DNA of 64,000 nt, taken from Ignavibacteriales bacterium (lineage in GTDB: Bacteria > Bacteroidota > Ignavibacteria > Ignavibacteriales > Ignavibacteriaceae). Shown here piece after piece: positions 9,631 to 18,828 of the stretch. The translations under genes and the position numbers were made by a program. The stretch is taken from contig JAGUYG010000037.1 of the NCBI GenBank assembly GCA_020061465.1, positions 28,749 through 92,748 on the forward strand. The letters run 5' to 3'. Within the stretch, counting starts at the first letter, position 1. Each line of letters starts with the position of its first letter. The notes beneath the pieces are model-generated. The model was not told where the DNA came from. It saw nothing but the letters and a program-made list of their open reading frames with translations, and ran no database searches.

Positions 9631-11066
9631 TTCCTAAGCTGGTAGAGGTATTTGCCAAAACTAAAATTCTTTGCACAATAGGTCCGGCAGCTTCAACATG
9701 TGAAGATATTAAAAAGCTCATGCTTGCCGGGATGGATGGAATTAGATTGAACTTCTCTCACGGCGATTATAATTTCTATTCAAAACTTTTTGATGATATT
9801 CATTCTGCTTGCGTTGATGAAAATTCACCTCTTGCAATTCTGGTTGATTTACAAGGGCCTAAAATAAGAGTCGGTGAATTATCCGAACCCGAAATAGAAT
9901 TAGTAACCGGACAGAATATTGAAATTACAATCGATGACATGCCCGGTAATAGAAATATCATCTCTACATCATACAAGCAATTAGTTAAAAATGCCCAAAT
10001 CGGTGATCCGGTATTTATTGATGATGGATTAATCAAATTGAGAACTATCGGTAAAAAGGATAAATCGATAATATGTCTAATCGAGAACGGTGGAATACTA
10101 AAACCGCGTAAAGGTATGAATCTTCCGGGAATGCAGTTATCTACTCCTTCTGTAACTGAAAAAGATTACCGTGATCTGGAATTTTTATTAAACTACCGTG
10201 TTGATTATATCGCTTTGTCATTTGTTCGAAGTTCCAATGATATCATTACTCTAAGAGAATGGTTAAAGATAAAAAACAAATCGGTTCCGATAATTGCCAA
10301 AATAGAAAAGAAAGAAGCAGTTGATGATTTCGACGCGATTCTTAGAGAGTCTGACGGTATAATGATTGCGCGTGGTGACCTTGGCGTTGAGCTGCCTGCT
10401 CCGGAAGTGCCGGTAATTCAAAAGAAAATTATAAAACGCTGCAATGCCGTTGGCAAACTTGTAATTACGGCAACTCAAATGCTTGAATCGATGATTAATA
10501 ATCCGATTCCTACGCGTGCCGAAGCTTCCGATGTTGCAAATGCAGTGTGGGATGGGACAGATGTTGTTATGTTGAGCGGTGAAACCTCGATCGGAAAATA
10601 TCCTCTCCGTGCAGTTGAATATATGAATAACATAGTTAGAAAAGCTGAAGAACACTTAACTCCGGTACTGGATACAGAATTTGAGATTCCTCAGAATGTT
10701 GAAGAAAATCTGTTTGACTCTGTTGGAAAAGCCATAGTAAACATAAGCAGCCGAATTAATGCTGCAGCAATAGTAGTGTTTACGTTTAAAGGAAGGACTG
10801 CAAAAAATCTTGCAAAGTTTCGACCTAAAGCCAAAATCATTGCTCTATCAAACAGCTTTGATACAATAAACAATCTTTGTTTGCGCTGGGGGGTAACATC
10901 GGTGTACCTTGAAGAAATAGTTAAAGAGCATATAGTAATCGACAAGGCAAAAAAAATGATTTTAGATTCCGGTCATGTCAAAGAAGGAGATATAGTAGTT
11001 TTTACTGCCGGGGCACCTTACTCGGAGAAGAGCCGTGCAAACTGGTTAAGGTTTGAAATAATGTAA
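9627..11066 (+). CDS. pyk: Pyruvate kinase
   Basis: It converts phosphoenolpyruvate and ADP to pyruvate and ATP, the last step of glycolysis. Diagnostic segments are TKILCTIGPAA and GIRLNFSHG at the N-terminus, the catalytic Lys225 in IIAKIEKKEAV, and the Mg2+/substrate region SDGIMIARGDLGVELP. The C-terminal regulatory domain is complete; 479 aa is standard. The start codon overlaps the stop of the lon-like gene by four bases. This coupling of a protease and a glycolytic enzyme has no obvious functional reason. Confidence 0.96.
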   Translation: MIPKLVEVFAKTKILCTIGPAASTCEDIKKLMLAGMDGIRLNFSHGDYNFYSKLFDDIHSACVDENSPLAILVDLQGPKIRVGELSEPEIELVTGQNIEITIDDMPGNRNIISTSYKQLVKNAQIGDPVFIDDGLIKLRTIGKKDKSIICLIENGGILKPRKGMNLPGMQLSTPSVTEKDYRDLEFLLNYRVDYIALSFVRSSNDIITLREWLKIKNKSVPIIAKIEKKEAVDDFDAILRESDGIMIARGDLGVELPAPEVPVIQKKIIKRCNAVGKLVITATQMLESMINNPIPTRAEASDVANAVWDGTDVVMLSGETSIGKYPLRAVEYMNNIVRKAEEHLTPVLDTEFEIPQNVEENLFDSVGKAIVNISSRINAAAIVVFTFKGRTAKNLAKFRPKAKIIALSNSFDTINNLCLRWGVTSVYLEEIVKEHIVIDKAKKMILDSGHVKEGDIVVFTAGAPYSEKSRANWLRFEIM

Positions 11067-11118
11067 TAGAATTGTTTATACATTTTATTTTAATAGACGA
11101 TATTTTAATTTGTTAAAC

Positions 11119-12144
11119 ATGGTAGCTGAAGAATTAAAAATAGCAAAATGGTGGGAAACGGTTGAGAATGGAAAAATTCTTTGCACTCTCTGCCCGCGTT
11201 ATTGCAAGATAGGCGAAGGACAGCCGGGTTTCTGCTATATAAGACAAAACCACGGCGGTAAGCTTTATACGATAGGTTATGGAAAGCCCACCGGCTTTGC
11301 AATTGATCCTATCGAAAAAAAACCGTTGAATCATTTCCTGCCCGGCACTGCAATTCTTAGTTTCGGTACGGCAGGTTGTAATCTCGGATGCAAATTCTGT
11401 CAAAATTGGTCCATCAGCAAAGCAAAGCTTGACGATCTAAACGCCCTATATGCTTCGCCGGAAGATGTTGTTTCACTTGCAAAAAAATATTCCGCCCCTT
11501 CAATAGCTTACACGTACAACGATCCAACTATTTTCGGTGAGTATGTAATTGATATTTCGAAAATTGCGCGGGAGGAAGGTATTAAATCTGTTATGGTAAC
11601 CGCAGGTTATATAGATAAAAATGCACGTAAAGATGTATATAAATATATTGATGCGGCAAATGTGGATTTAAAAGCTTTTACGGAAAGATTTTATCATAAA
11701 ATAACTTTCTCACACTTAAATGATGTGCTCGATACTCTAATCTGGTTAAAAAATGAAACAGATATTTGGTTTGAAATTACCACATTATTAATCCCCGGTG
11801 AAAACGACTCGCAAGATGAAATCAAACAAGAATGCGATTGGATACTAAAAAATTTGGGCGATTCTGTGCCGCTGCACTTCACTGCTTTTCATCCCGATTT
11901 TAAGATGACGGATAAAGAACGAACACCGGAAAAGACGCTTACAACCGCCAGAAATATTGCACTCGACGCCGGCATTAAATTTTGTTACGTAGGAAACGTT
12001 CATAATCTCGAAGGTCAAACTACTTACTGCCCCAATTGCAAAGCCCCTTTGATAAAAAGAAATTGGCATTCGGTTTTGATTAATAATCTTTCTAACGGGC
12101 ATTGCAATAAATGCAATACACACATTCCCGGAGTTTTTTATTAA
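11119..12144 (+). CDS. amrS: AmmeMemoRadiSam system radical SAM enzyme (AmrS)
   Basis: The radical SAM cluster motif is in FGTAGCNLGCKFCQNW (CX3CX2C). The upstream cysteines in ILCTLCPRYCKIGEGQPGFC and the segment YTYNDPTIFGEY are typical of AmrS, a relative of pyruvate formate-lyase activase. A C-terminal zinc ribbon (YCPNCKAP, then HCNKCNTH) follows. An ATG at 11119 is preferred to the in-frame TTG at 11110. The usual AmrS partners, Memo-like and AMMECR1 proteins, are not next to it here. The substrate of the family is not established. Confidence 0.88.
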   Translation: MVAEELKIAKWWETVENGKILCTLCPRYCKIGEGQPGFCYIRQNHGGKLYTIGYGKPTGFAIDPIEKKPLNHFLPGTAILSFGTAGCNLGCKFCQNWSISKAKLDDLNALYASPEDVVSLAKKYSAPSIAYTYNDPTIFGEYVIDISKIAREEGIKSVMVTAGYIDKNARKDVYKYIDAANVDLKAFTERFYHKITFSHLNDVLDTLIWLKNETDIWFEITTLLIPGENDSQDEIKQECDWILKNLGDSVPLHFTAFHPDFKMTDKERTPEKTLTTARNIALDAGIKFCYVGNVHNLEGQTTYCPNCKAPLIKRNWHSVLINNLSNGHCNKCNTHIPGVFY

Positions 12145-12308
12145 ATCTTTATTTACACATTTCGGATAAGCTACAAAATAATTTTGAGAAAAAATCCTTA
12201 TAAAAATTATTGTAAATTGATTTAATCGAACATATTCCACTGCTTTTTCAAATAAATTATCATTAAATTTGTTTTAGAAATGAATCACCTATAGAGAATT
12301 GTAATCAA

Positions 12309-12839
12309 TTGAAAAAAACATTAAGTATAATTTTAGGCATACTAATCGGACTTTTTTCGAGTTTATATTTAACGGAATTATTTAAGGGATTAACAGCTTT
12401 AATTTTAAAGGGGGAAAAAATTACTATCATATTTGAAGGACTTCTTATCACTTCAATTAGCCAAGGCGAGACAAATAATTTTTTAATTGATTTTATCGCT
12501 TTTGTTTCCCCCCTCATCGCAGTTTTAATACTTCTTGAAATTTCTTTGTATGCAATGACAAAAACGAGCAAAGATAGTTTCCGGATGATCTATCTGATTT
12601 CGCAAATAGTGTTGATAGGATTTTTTCTGTTGAACATTATTACCGGCGTTGCTGCTGTTCTGCTAAAGAATTCTTCTTACTCCGGCTGGTATTTACTTTT
12701 AGATAGTGCCGGTTATACACACAATCAAAAATTGATTTTTATGTTTTTTATTCTTCTAATATCATTTGCCTATCTAAACTTTATTTCTAAAAGGATTAGA
12801 AGATACACACCAATGATTCACCAAAATAAACCACATTAA
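12309..12839 (+). CDS. Hypothetical membrane protein
   Basis: This 176-residue protein has about four hydrophobic segments (roughly residues 4-25, 60-82, 93-118 and 142-160) and a basic C-terminus. The start is a TTG; no ATG comes before residue 80, which lends the TTG some support. I recognise no family and no catalytic motif. It ends 12 bases before the SDR gene, so the two probably share a transcript. Confidence 0.6.
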   Translation: MKKTLSIILGILIGLFSSLYLTELFKGLTALILKGEKITIIFEGLLITSISQGETNNFLIDFIAFVSPLIAVLILLEISLYAMTKTSKDSFRMIYLISQIVLIGFFLLNIITGVAAVLLKNSSYSGWYLLLDSAGYTHNQKLIFMFFILLISFAYLNFISKRIRRYTPMIHQNKPH

Positions 12840-12851
12840 AAAGGATGTCGA

Positions 12852-13622
12852 ATGGGGCTGCTTCAAAACAAAACTGCATTAATAACCGGAGCTACATCAG
12901 GTATAGGGTATGCATGTACCGTAACCTTTGCTGAAGAAGGTGCAAATTTGATTATTACCGGCAGGCGTCGACAGAAATTACTGCAATTAGAAAAATTGTT
13001 GATTGAAAATTATAAAGTCAAAGTTTTATCCTTCGAATTAGATGTAAGACGAAGAGAGAAAGTTGAAGAAGTAGTAGCTAGTCTGCCTGCAAAGTGGAAG
13101 GAAATAGATATACTGGTAAACAATGCGGGATTAGCCCGTGGTTTTAGCAAAGTGCATGAATCAAACGTTGACGATTGGGAAGAGATGATTGATACTAATG
13201 TTAAGGGTTTATTGTACGTTACACGGCAGGTGCTTCCATTGATGGTTAAAAGGGAGAAGGGTCATATTATAAACATAGGTTCAATAGCCGGTGGGGAAGT
13301 ATATTTAAATGGTAATGTTTATTGTGCAACTAAATCCGCAGTTAACGCACTGACTAAAGCGATAAGAATCGATATTCTTGACAAGAAGATTAAAGTTAGT
13401 TCCATAGATCCCGGATTGGTGGAAACCGAGTTTAGCATGGTTAGATTTCACGGGGATGTTGAACGCGCCAAAAAAGTTTATGAGAACATACAACCATTAA
13501 CAGCAGACGATATTGCAGACGCTGTATTATATTGTGTAACACGTCCCGCTCATGTAAATATTAATGAGATCGTGCTTACTCCGCTTGCTCAAGCGTCAAC
13601 TACATACATTGTTAGAGAATAA
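12852..13622 (+). CDS. SDR family NAD(P)-dependent oxidoreductase (YdfG-like)
   Basis: A classical short-chain dehydrogenase: the cofactor loop TGATSGIGYA is followed by GRRRQKL, whose Arg cluster suggests NADP preference. The motif NNAG, the catalytic Ser in NIGSIAGG, and the YCATKSAV Tyr-Lys pair are all present. VSSIDPGLVETEFSMVRFHGD matches the YdfG/serine 3-dehydrogenase branch, which acts on 3-hydroxy acids such as serine and 3-hydroxypropionate. Length of 256 aa is normal. Exact substrate is inferred only by similarity. Confidence 0.88.
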   Translation: MGLLQNKTALITGATSGIGYACTVTFAEEGANLIITGRRRQKLLQLEKLLIENYKVKVLSFELDVRRREKVEEVVASLPAKWKEIDILVNNAGLARGFSKVHESNVDDWEEMIDTNVKGLLYVTRQVLPLMVKREKGHIINIGSIAGGEVYLNGNVYCATKSAVNALTKAIRIDILDKKIKVSSIDPGLVETEFSMVRFHGDVERAKKVYENIQPLTADDIADAVLYCVTRPAHVNINEIVLTPLAQASTTYIVRE

Positions 13623-13726
13623 AATATTTGTTAGTTTGATATGAGCTAGTAGTGATTTTTTATTGAATAGGATTTGAGAATAGTTAATAACACAAGACCA
13701 CATTAATTCATTTTCCGGTTTATGCC

Positions 13727-16700
13727 ATGAATTTGGCAAACGAAAATATATCTAACGTTAACTCACCGGATGAACCTTCTGCTTTAGATTCAATCCTTCA
13801 AACTCTTATACACAAATTACAAAATATTCCTCCCAAAACTGATGAAATAACAATTGAATGTGACAAACTTTGGAAATACTTCTCGTCTTTATCTACTACA
13901 ATTGAACCGGAGAGAATTAAATGTTTGCTTCCATTTTTACGGAAGAGTAAAGGCGAAATTACGGCTCAGCTTTTTTCAGTTTGCGAAGATATAGCAAGAA
14001 AATTAACCGACCCGTGGATATTCATGGAAAGTCTTTTAGACTCATGGAATGAAGATTTAATATTTAGAGCGCTTGACCTGTTAGAGAAACTTGCAATTGA
14101 AGGTTTAATTAAAGTTGATTTAAGAGTTATTAATTTCATTGCAGATAAATTAGATATTGAGAACTCGATACTAAGCACTCAAAAAGCTCTCGAAAAAATT
14201 TCGGCTATTGTAAGTCTTATACCGGTGGAATCTCCTGAACCAGAAAGCGATCCTTTGCTTAAAATTTATTTGGAAAATAAAGATAGAAAATCTCGTGTTC
14301 TTGCAGCCAAACTTTTAGATTTACGAAGTGCTCCGGCTCCTGAAGAAACAATAAAAAAATTATTAGGATCCGAAGCTGCTAAAATTCTTACACCATATCT
14401 TGCGTATACCCGCGCAGCTTATCTTGATTTGCTTTATTTAGTCCCTGCATTCAATAAGCCCCAGCCAATCCTTGAATCGTTACAGCATTGTGAAAGAGTT
14501 TGCGGAGAGAATATCCTAAGGGAAGTAATAGCAAAGCTTGGATGGAAGTACGTAAACTATGGTTTATCAGTAAGGCATTATGTGGGTATATCTTTTGAAG
14601 GATCGCTTCCACTATTTCTTTCTGAAAATGAAGCCAAACTTTTTGAAAAATCTGTCAATGCTCGAAGAGTTTCTGAATTTTTTCTTTTCTCCGCACATGG
14701 GGGCTTACCTTTTGAAAGCGAAACATCAGTGGACAGCGACAAACCCGTTACACTTTTTCGTACCTATAATTTAGCTCACGCCGATTTACTTCAGGAGATT
14801 CTTGATATTGCTCCTCTCACACCTCAAAAGATTAGAAAAATAATTGAACTAACAGACAGAATAGTTGATGATTTTATAATGCTCTTCAAATCATACTCAG
14901 AGGAATGTTCAATTCTTCATGATGTATATGAAAAAATTAAATATAAAATACTCGACGAACTGAATCGCGATCCGTCGAAGACACAATTATCTGCCAATAT
15001 AACCCGTCTTGTTCAAATGTTTGAAGATCCGCATACAATCGGTGAGGTTCACACTTTACACGGACTAAAAAGATATTTACACCAGAAAGGTCTTCAATTA
15101 GGATTTAAGCTGGTTGATCAATCCAAATCACCAAACCAAAGTGTAAGCATTGTTCTTGCATCAAGGACAAAAGTCTTATCGGTTATTCAAAAAATTAACT
15201 ATGCAGATTTTGAATCGGGAATCGAAAAAGAATTTTCGTTCAACAAAATTCCTTACCCGGTTAAAGATGTAATTGACGGATTTGAGCGACAACTCTTGCA
15301 TGGACAGGAAAGTTTTCCTAACATAAATATTTTTTGTTACGGGAATGAAGTGCATTATTTTGTTTGGTTTCGCAATCACCCGGTATTTATCAGGATTGAT
15401 TTCTCGCCACCTTTACAGGGCGGAATGATTGACCTTCAATACTTTGCTATTAGTAACTACGAAATTGCTGATCATCCCAACATAAATCTCGATGCAATTA
15501 AAATTTTCTTTCAATCACTGGAATTCGATGTCCAGTTGGACGGTACCCATTTACATGCGAGGTATGATAAAGAACGTGCTCTCGATTTAAGCCAGCTTTG
15601 TGAGAGAGTTGAATATCTTTTCTGTCTTGTTCCTTACTTGATGGATTTAGATTGGGTGATTGGTTCATTAAAGCTTAGATCAGAGGCAAAATTAAAAATT
15701 GCTAAAGTATGGGCAGAGATGTTTAACAGGTGGGGAGCGCTCCCTGTGAACAAACTTCTGACAAAAGACAAACTCGGAATATTACAAGATATATTAACTA
15801 CTACGGATGGTGAGCACGAATTAGTTTGGCCCGGTGAAGATAATTATCAAGATCGATGTTCAATACAGATCCCGCGTGGATTTTTTAAACAAATTTTTTA
15901 TTCGATTGATAATCTCGGTTTGAACATTCCAAAATTTTCTGAGGAGAACTTCAATCGGCTTGGTCAAATTTATTTGGAAAAAAAGCTGCTTAATTATTTG
16001 CGTGAAGCTTTGACTGACGGTGAAATTGTTGAAACGCCAGAAGGATTGAATAAAACTCCGGAAGATTTATTTCAAATAATTCACGAAGCATATTGGTTTG
16101 CAATAATCCTAAGCAGTGGAGGGAAGGATTTAGAATCATCAACAGCTCTTGCTAAAGTGATAATTCCCTTAGAGCAAACCTTGAAATTTCAAACTACAGG
16201 TACTTTGGAGAGTTTTAAAGTACAAACATCAATTATTCCACTCAGAGGAAAGAACTTACGAATTTATGTTTTACGTGATTATAACGGAATTATTAGAATG
16301 GCATTTTATATTCACGGAAACTCACTCTATCAAAAGAGAAAAGTTGCGGGTGAGCCCTGGGAAACGAACGCAGTTCTATCTCCTATTGAGCTTATGTCAT
16401 TACTCCGGAGTAATAACTACATTGTCACAGGATCAGAACCATCTGTTGAATCAATAAAAGAAGAAATTCAAAAAATTCAAGATGAATTGCTCCTGCACCC
16501 AAAACCTGTATTACAGATTCAAACTCCCGGTGAAAAAGTTGTTATGGGATTAAGCGCTTCACCCGGCAGATCTGCCGGCAGAGTTCTGCTTGGTGTTAGA
16601 GGAAGATTACCGGAAGAATTTATCGATCACATTTTTGTTGCTCCTTCTGTATCACCTGATGAAAACACTATTATTTTTAATTCTGCTGGTGTTGTTGCAA

Positions 16701-18817
16701 CAGGCGGCGGCATTCTCAGTCATGCAGGGCTGATAGCAACGCAATTCAATAAAGCGGCATTAATAATATCGGGAAAATGGAAGCAGGAATCAGATGGTTC
16801 GTTAATTCTGCATTATCAAACCTCTGAATTCCAGGTTGAGCATAAAAAAGTAAAAGGATTTAATATCACTCTTCATTATGATTTGCAGGAACGAGAGCAT
16901 CAGATGCATGATGGTGATTTGGTTGTTCTCAATGCAAATGAAGGAAACTTGCAGGTTCTCGGTCAAGAAAGAGATACGATTGCATTGTTTGAAGGTTTAA
17001 AATCATTAGGAAAAACAAATGAAGATATTTCTAAAGTTAGTAATGATAAAGAGCTGTTAGTTTTACGCGGAAAGAAGCTGCACATCAGGCACCAGGTTGA
17101 GAAATTTCTTAAACGAATTTCCGAGACAGTAATGGCGCGATTTGCGATCAAGGAAATTTTAATCGGAAATTTTCTTGATGGAAATAAAAGTACACCTGAA
17201 GAAAGAGCATATCTTTTAAAATTAATTTTAGAAAATGACAAAATCGGACACATTGCAAAAAATTTTCTATCACAGACAGCAGTTGAAATCGAAAATAAAT
17301 TCATAAGTGCTTATACGAAAGCTGAAAAGGATATTCCTCTTGCCAAGTATCCGTTTGAAGTGGTAATGGCGCGGTTAGAAGTCTTTCGGATTTATGAAGC
17401 TATAAGAAGTGTTACTGCTTCTCTTAGCGACAGTTTGCTGCAAAAGATTAAAATTGAAACAAAGAGTATAAACGATATAAATAAAATCAGTATACATCGC
17501 CTGGAGAAAATTCGCAGCAAACTCTTAGATAAAATTCAAAGATTAGCCGGCAGCACTGAAAAAAGAGAATTCCTCCGGCATCTTTTTAGACAATTAGGAA
17601 GAATAGATTTATTGCTCAACACACAGGAAAGAGAACAAACCAGAATTAAAGAGCTTCATAAGGAATTTGAGAATGAAGATGATATCCTTCGTGAGAAGCT
17701 GGCAGATAAATTTATTCTGAAACCGGTTGACGGTTCACTTGAACTATTTCCATTAATCGGTTGGAAAGCCGCTAATCTTGCTGAACTTGAAAAGCTTGGG
17801 GGTAAAGGATTAGTTCCTCCTTGGTTCGTTATTACCGATAAAGCATTTCAAACTGTTCTTGAAACAAACATCAAAGAAAATGTTTTTATTTCCGGGGATA
17901 ATTTACTCGGTGGAATTTCATTACGTCAAGCTATTGATAAAATCCTATCCAGAAATGATATCAATAACAGAGAAAAATCTTTGCACATAAGAAATTTGTG
18001 GAACATGATTTCACTGCCGGAAGAAATAAAAAATGAAGTACTTAAAGCATATCGGGAAATTGAAAAAGAGTTTGATTCAAATTCATCTAAGAAAAAAAAC
18101 GAATCAAAATTTTATGTTGCCCTTCGATCTTCATCTTGCGAGGAAGATGCAGAGATAGCCGCAAGAGCCGGAGAATTCGAAACTTACCTGTTCATAACAG
18201 GTGAAGAACTTTTAATTGAATATTTGAAACGAACATGGAGCGGGCTGTGGACTGAAAGAGCAATTCACAACCGTACGGCTTTAGGTACCCAGCAGGTTCG
18301 GGCAAAAGGAGGAGTGGTTATCCAGCATATTGTTTGGTCGCGTATATCCGGAGTGCTGCAAACCTTAAATGCCGGCAAAGGTAATTTAAGAGAAATTGTT
18401 ATTAATGCAGGTTTAGGTCTCGGCGAAGGTGTAGTTTCCGGTACTGTTGCAGCTGATCAAATTATAGTTTCGAAAGAAGGTGACTTGGAAAAAGGTTCTC
18501 CCCATTTCAATTATGTTACCGCTGATAAAATGGAGCATGTTGTATTTAATAAAAAAGCAGGTTTTGGTACGGTTCTCACATCAACTCTTTATCACCAAAG
18601 ATTCCGCCCTGCTTTGGAATATGTCGAACTATGTGAACTTGTTTCTGCGGCTTCGCGTTTAGAATCTGCTTACGGCTATCCACTCGATATTGAATTCGGC
18701 ATTGAAAAAAATAAATTATGGCTTTTGCAGGTTAGACCGGTTGCAACATTTCTGCCGGCATTCAGAGAAACAATAACTAATTATCCCTTAGTGAATAAAA
18801 ATAACAGAATTACTTAG
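13727..18817 (+). CDS. Large dikinase-like protein, His domain before ATP-grasp domain
   Basis: The 1696-residue protein has three parts. Residues 1 to about 930 match nothing I recognise; the first half looks helical. A PEP-utiliser type swivelling domain follows (GLSASPGRSAGRV at about 941), with phosphoacceptor His999 in GGGILSHAGLIA. After a helical linker comes a PPDK/PEP-synthase ATP-grasp domain: Lys1347 in GWKAANLAEL, Arg1467 in VALRSSSCEED, the GLGLGEGVVSG loop, Glu1656 in DIEFG and LQVRP. There is no PEP-binding barrel. PEP synthase and PPDK run ATP-grasp, His, barrel; this order is that of plant glucan, water dikinase. A phosphoryl transfer from ATP through His999 to an unknown acceptor is likely. 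The malic-enzyme-like gene begins 11 bases downstream. Confidence 0.75.
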   Translation: MNLANENISNVNSPDEPSALDSILQTLIHKLQNIPPKTDEITIECDKLWKYFSSLSTTIEPERIKCLLPFLRKSKGEITAQLFSVCEDIARKLTDPWIFMESLLDSWNEDLIFRALDLLEKLAIEGLIKVDLRVINFIADKLDIENSILSTQKALEKISAIVSLIPVESPEPESDPLLKIYLENKDRKSRVLAAKLLDLRSAPAPEETIKKLLGSEAAKILTPYLAYTRAAYLDLLYLVPAFNKPQPILESLQHCERVCGENILREVIAKLGWKYVNYGLSVRHYVGISFEGSLPLFLSENEAKLFEKSVNARRVSEFFLFSAHGGLPFESETSVDSDKPVTLFRTYNLAHADLLQEILDIAPLTPQKIRKIIELTDRIVDDFIMLFKSYSEECSILHDVYEKIKYKILDELNRDPSKTQLSANITRLVQMFEDPHTIGEVHTLHGLKRYLHQKGLQLGFKLVDQSKSPNQSVSIVLASRTKVLSVIQKINYADFESGIEKEFSFNKIPYPVKDVIDGFERQLLHGQESFPNINIFCYGNEVHYFVWFRNHPVFIRIDFSPPLQGGMIDLQYFAISNYEIADHPNINLDAIKIFFQSLEFDVQLDGTHLHARYDKERALDLSQLCERVEYLFCLVPYLMDLDWVIGSLKLRSEAKLKIAKVWAEMFNRWGALPVNKLLTKDKLGILQDILTTTDGEHELVWPGEDNYQDRCSIQIPRGFFKQIFYSIDNLGLNIPKFSEENFNRLGQIYLEKKLLNYLREALTDGEIVETPEGLNKTPEDLFQIIHEAYWFAIILSSGGKDLESSTALAKVIIPLEQTLKFQTTGTLESFKVQTSIIPLRGKNLRIYVLRDYNGIIRMAFYIHGNSLYQKRKVAGEPWETNAVLSPIELMSLLRSNNYIVTGSEPSVESIKEEIQKIQDELLLHPKPVLQIQTPGEKVVMGLSASPGRSAGRVLLGVRGRLPEEFIDHIFVAPSVSPDENTIIFNSAGVVATGGGILSHAGLIATQFNKAALIISGKWKQESDGSLILHYQTSEFQVEHKKVKGFNITLHYDLQEREHQMHDGDLVVLNANEGNLQVLGQERDTIALFEGLKSLGKTNEDISKVSNDKELLVLRGKKLHIRHQVEKFLKRISETVMARFAIKEILIGNFLDGNKSTPEERAYLLKLILENDKIGHIAKNFLSQTAVEIENKFISAYTKAEKDIPLAKYPFEVVMARLEVFRIYEAIRSVTASLSDSLLQKIKIETKSINDINKISIHRLEKIRSKLLDKIQRLAGSTEKREFLRHLFRQLGRIDLLLNTQEREQTRIKELHKEFENEDDILREKLADKFILKPVDGSLELFPLIGWKAANLAELEKLGGKGLVPPWFVITDKAFQTVLETNIKENVFISGDNLLGGISLRQAIDKILSRNDINNREKSLHIRNLWNMISLPEEIKNEVLKAYREIEKEFDSNSSKKKNESKFYVALRSSSCEEDAEIAARAGEFETYLFITGEELLIEYLKRTWSGLWTERAIHNRTALGTQQVRAKGGVVIQHIVWSRISGVLQTLNAGKGNLREIVINAGLGLGEGVVSGTVAADQIIVSKEGDLEKGSPHFNYVTADKMEHVVFNKKAGFGTVLTSTLYHQRFRPALEYVELCELVSAASRLESAYGYPLDIEFGIEKNKLWLLQVRPVATFLPAFRETITNYPLVNKNNRIT

Positions 18818-18828
18818 GAGAAATTGAA

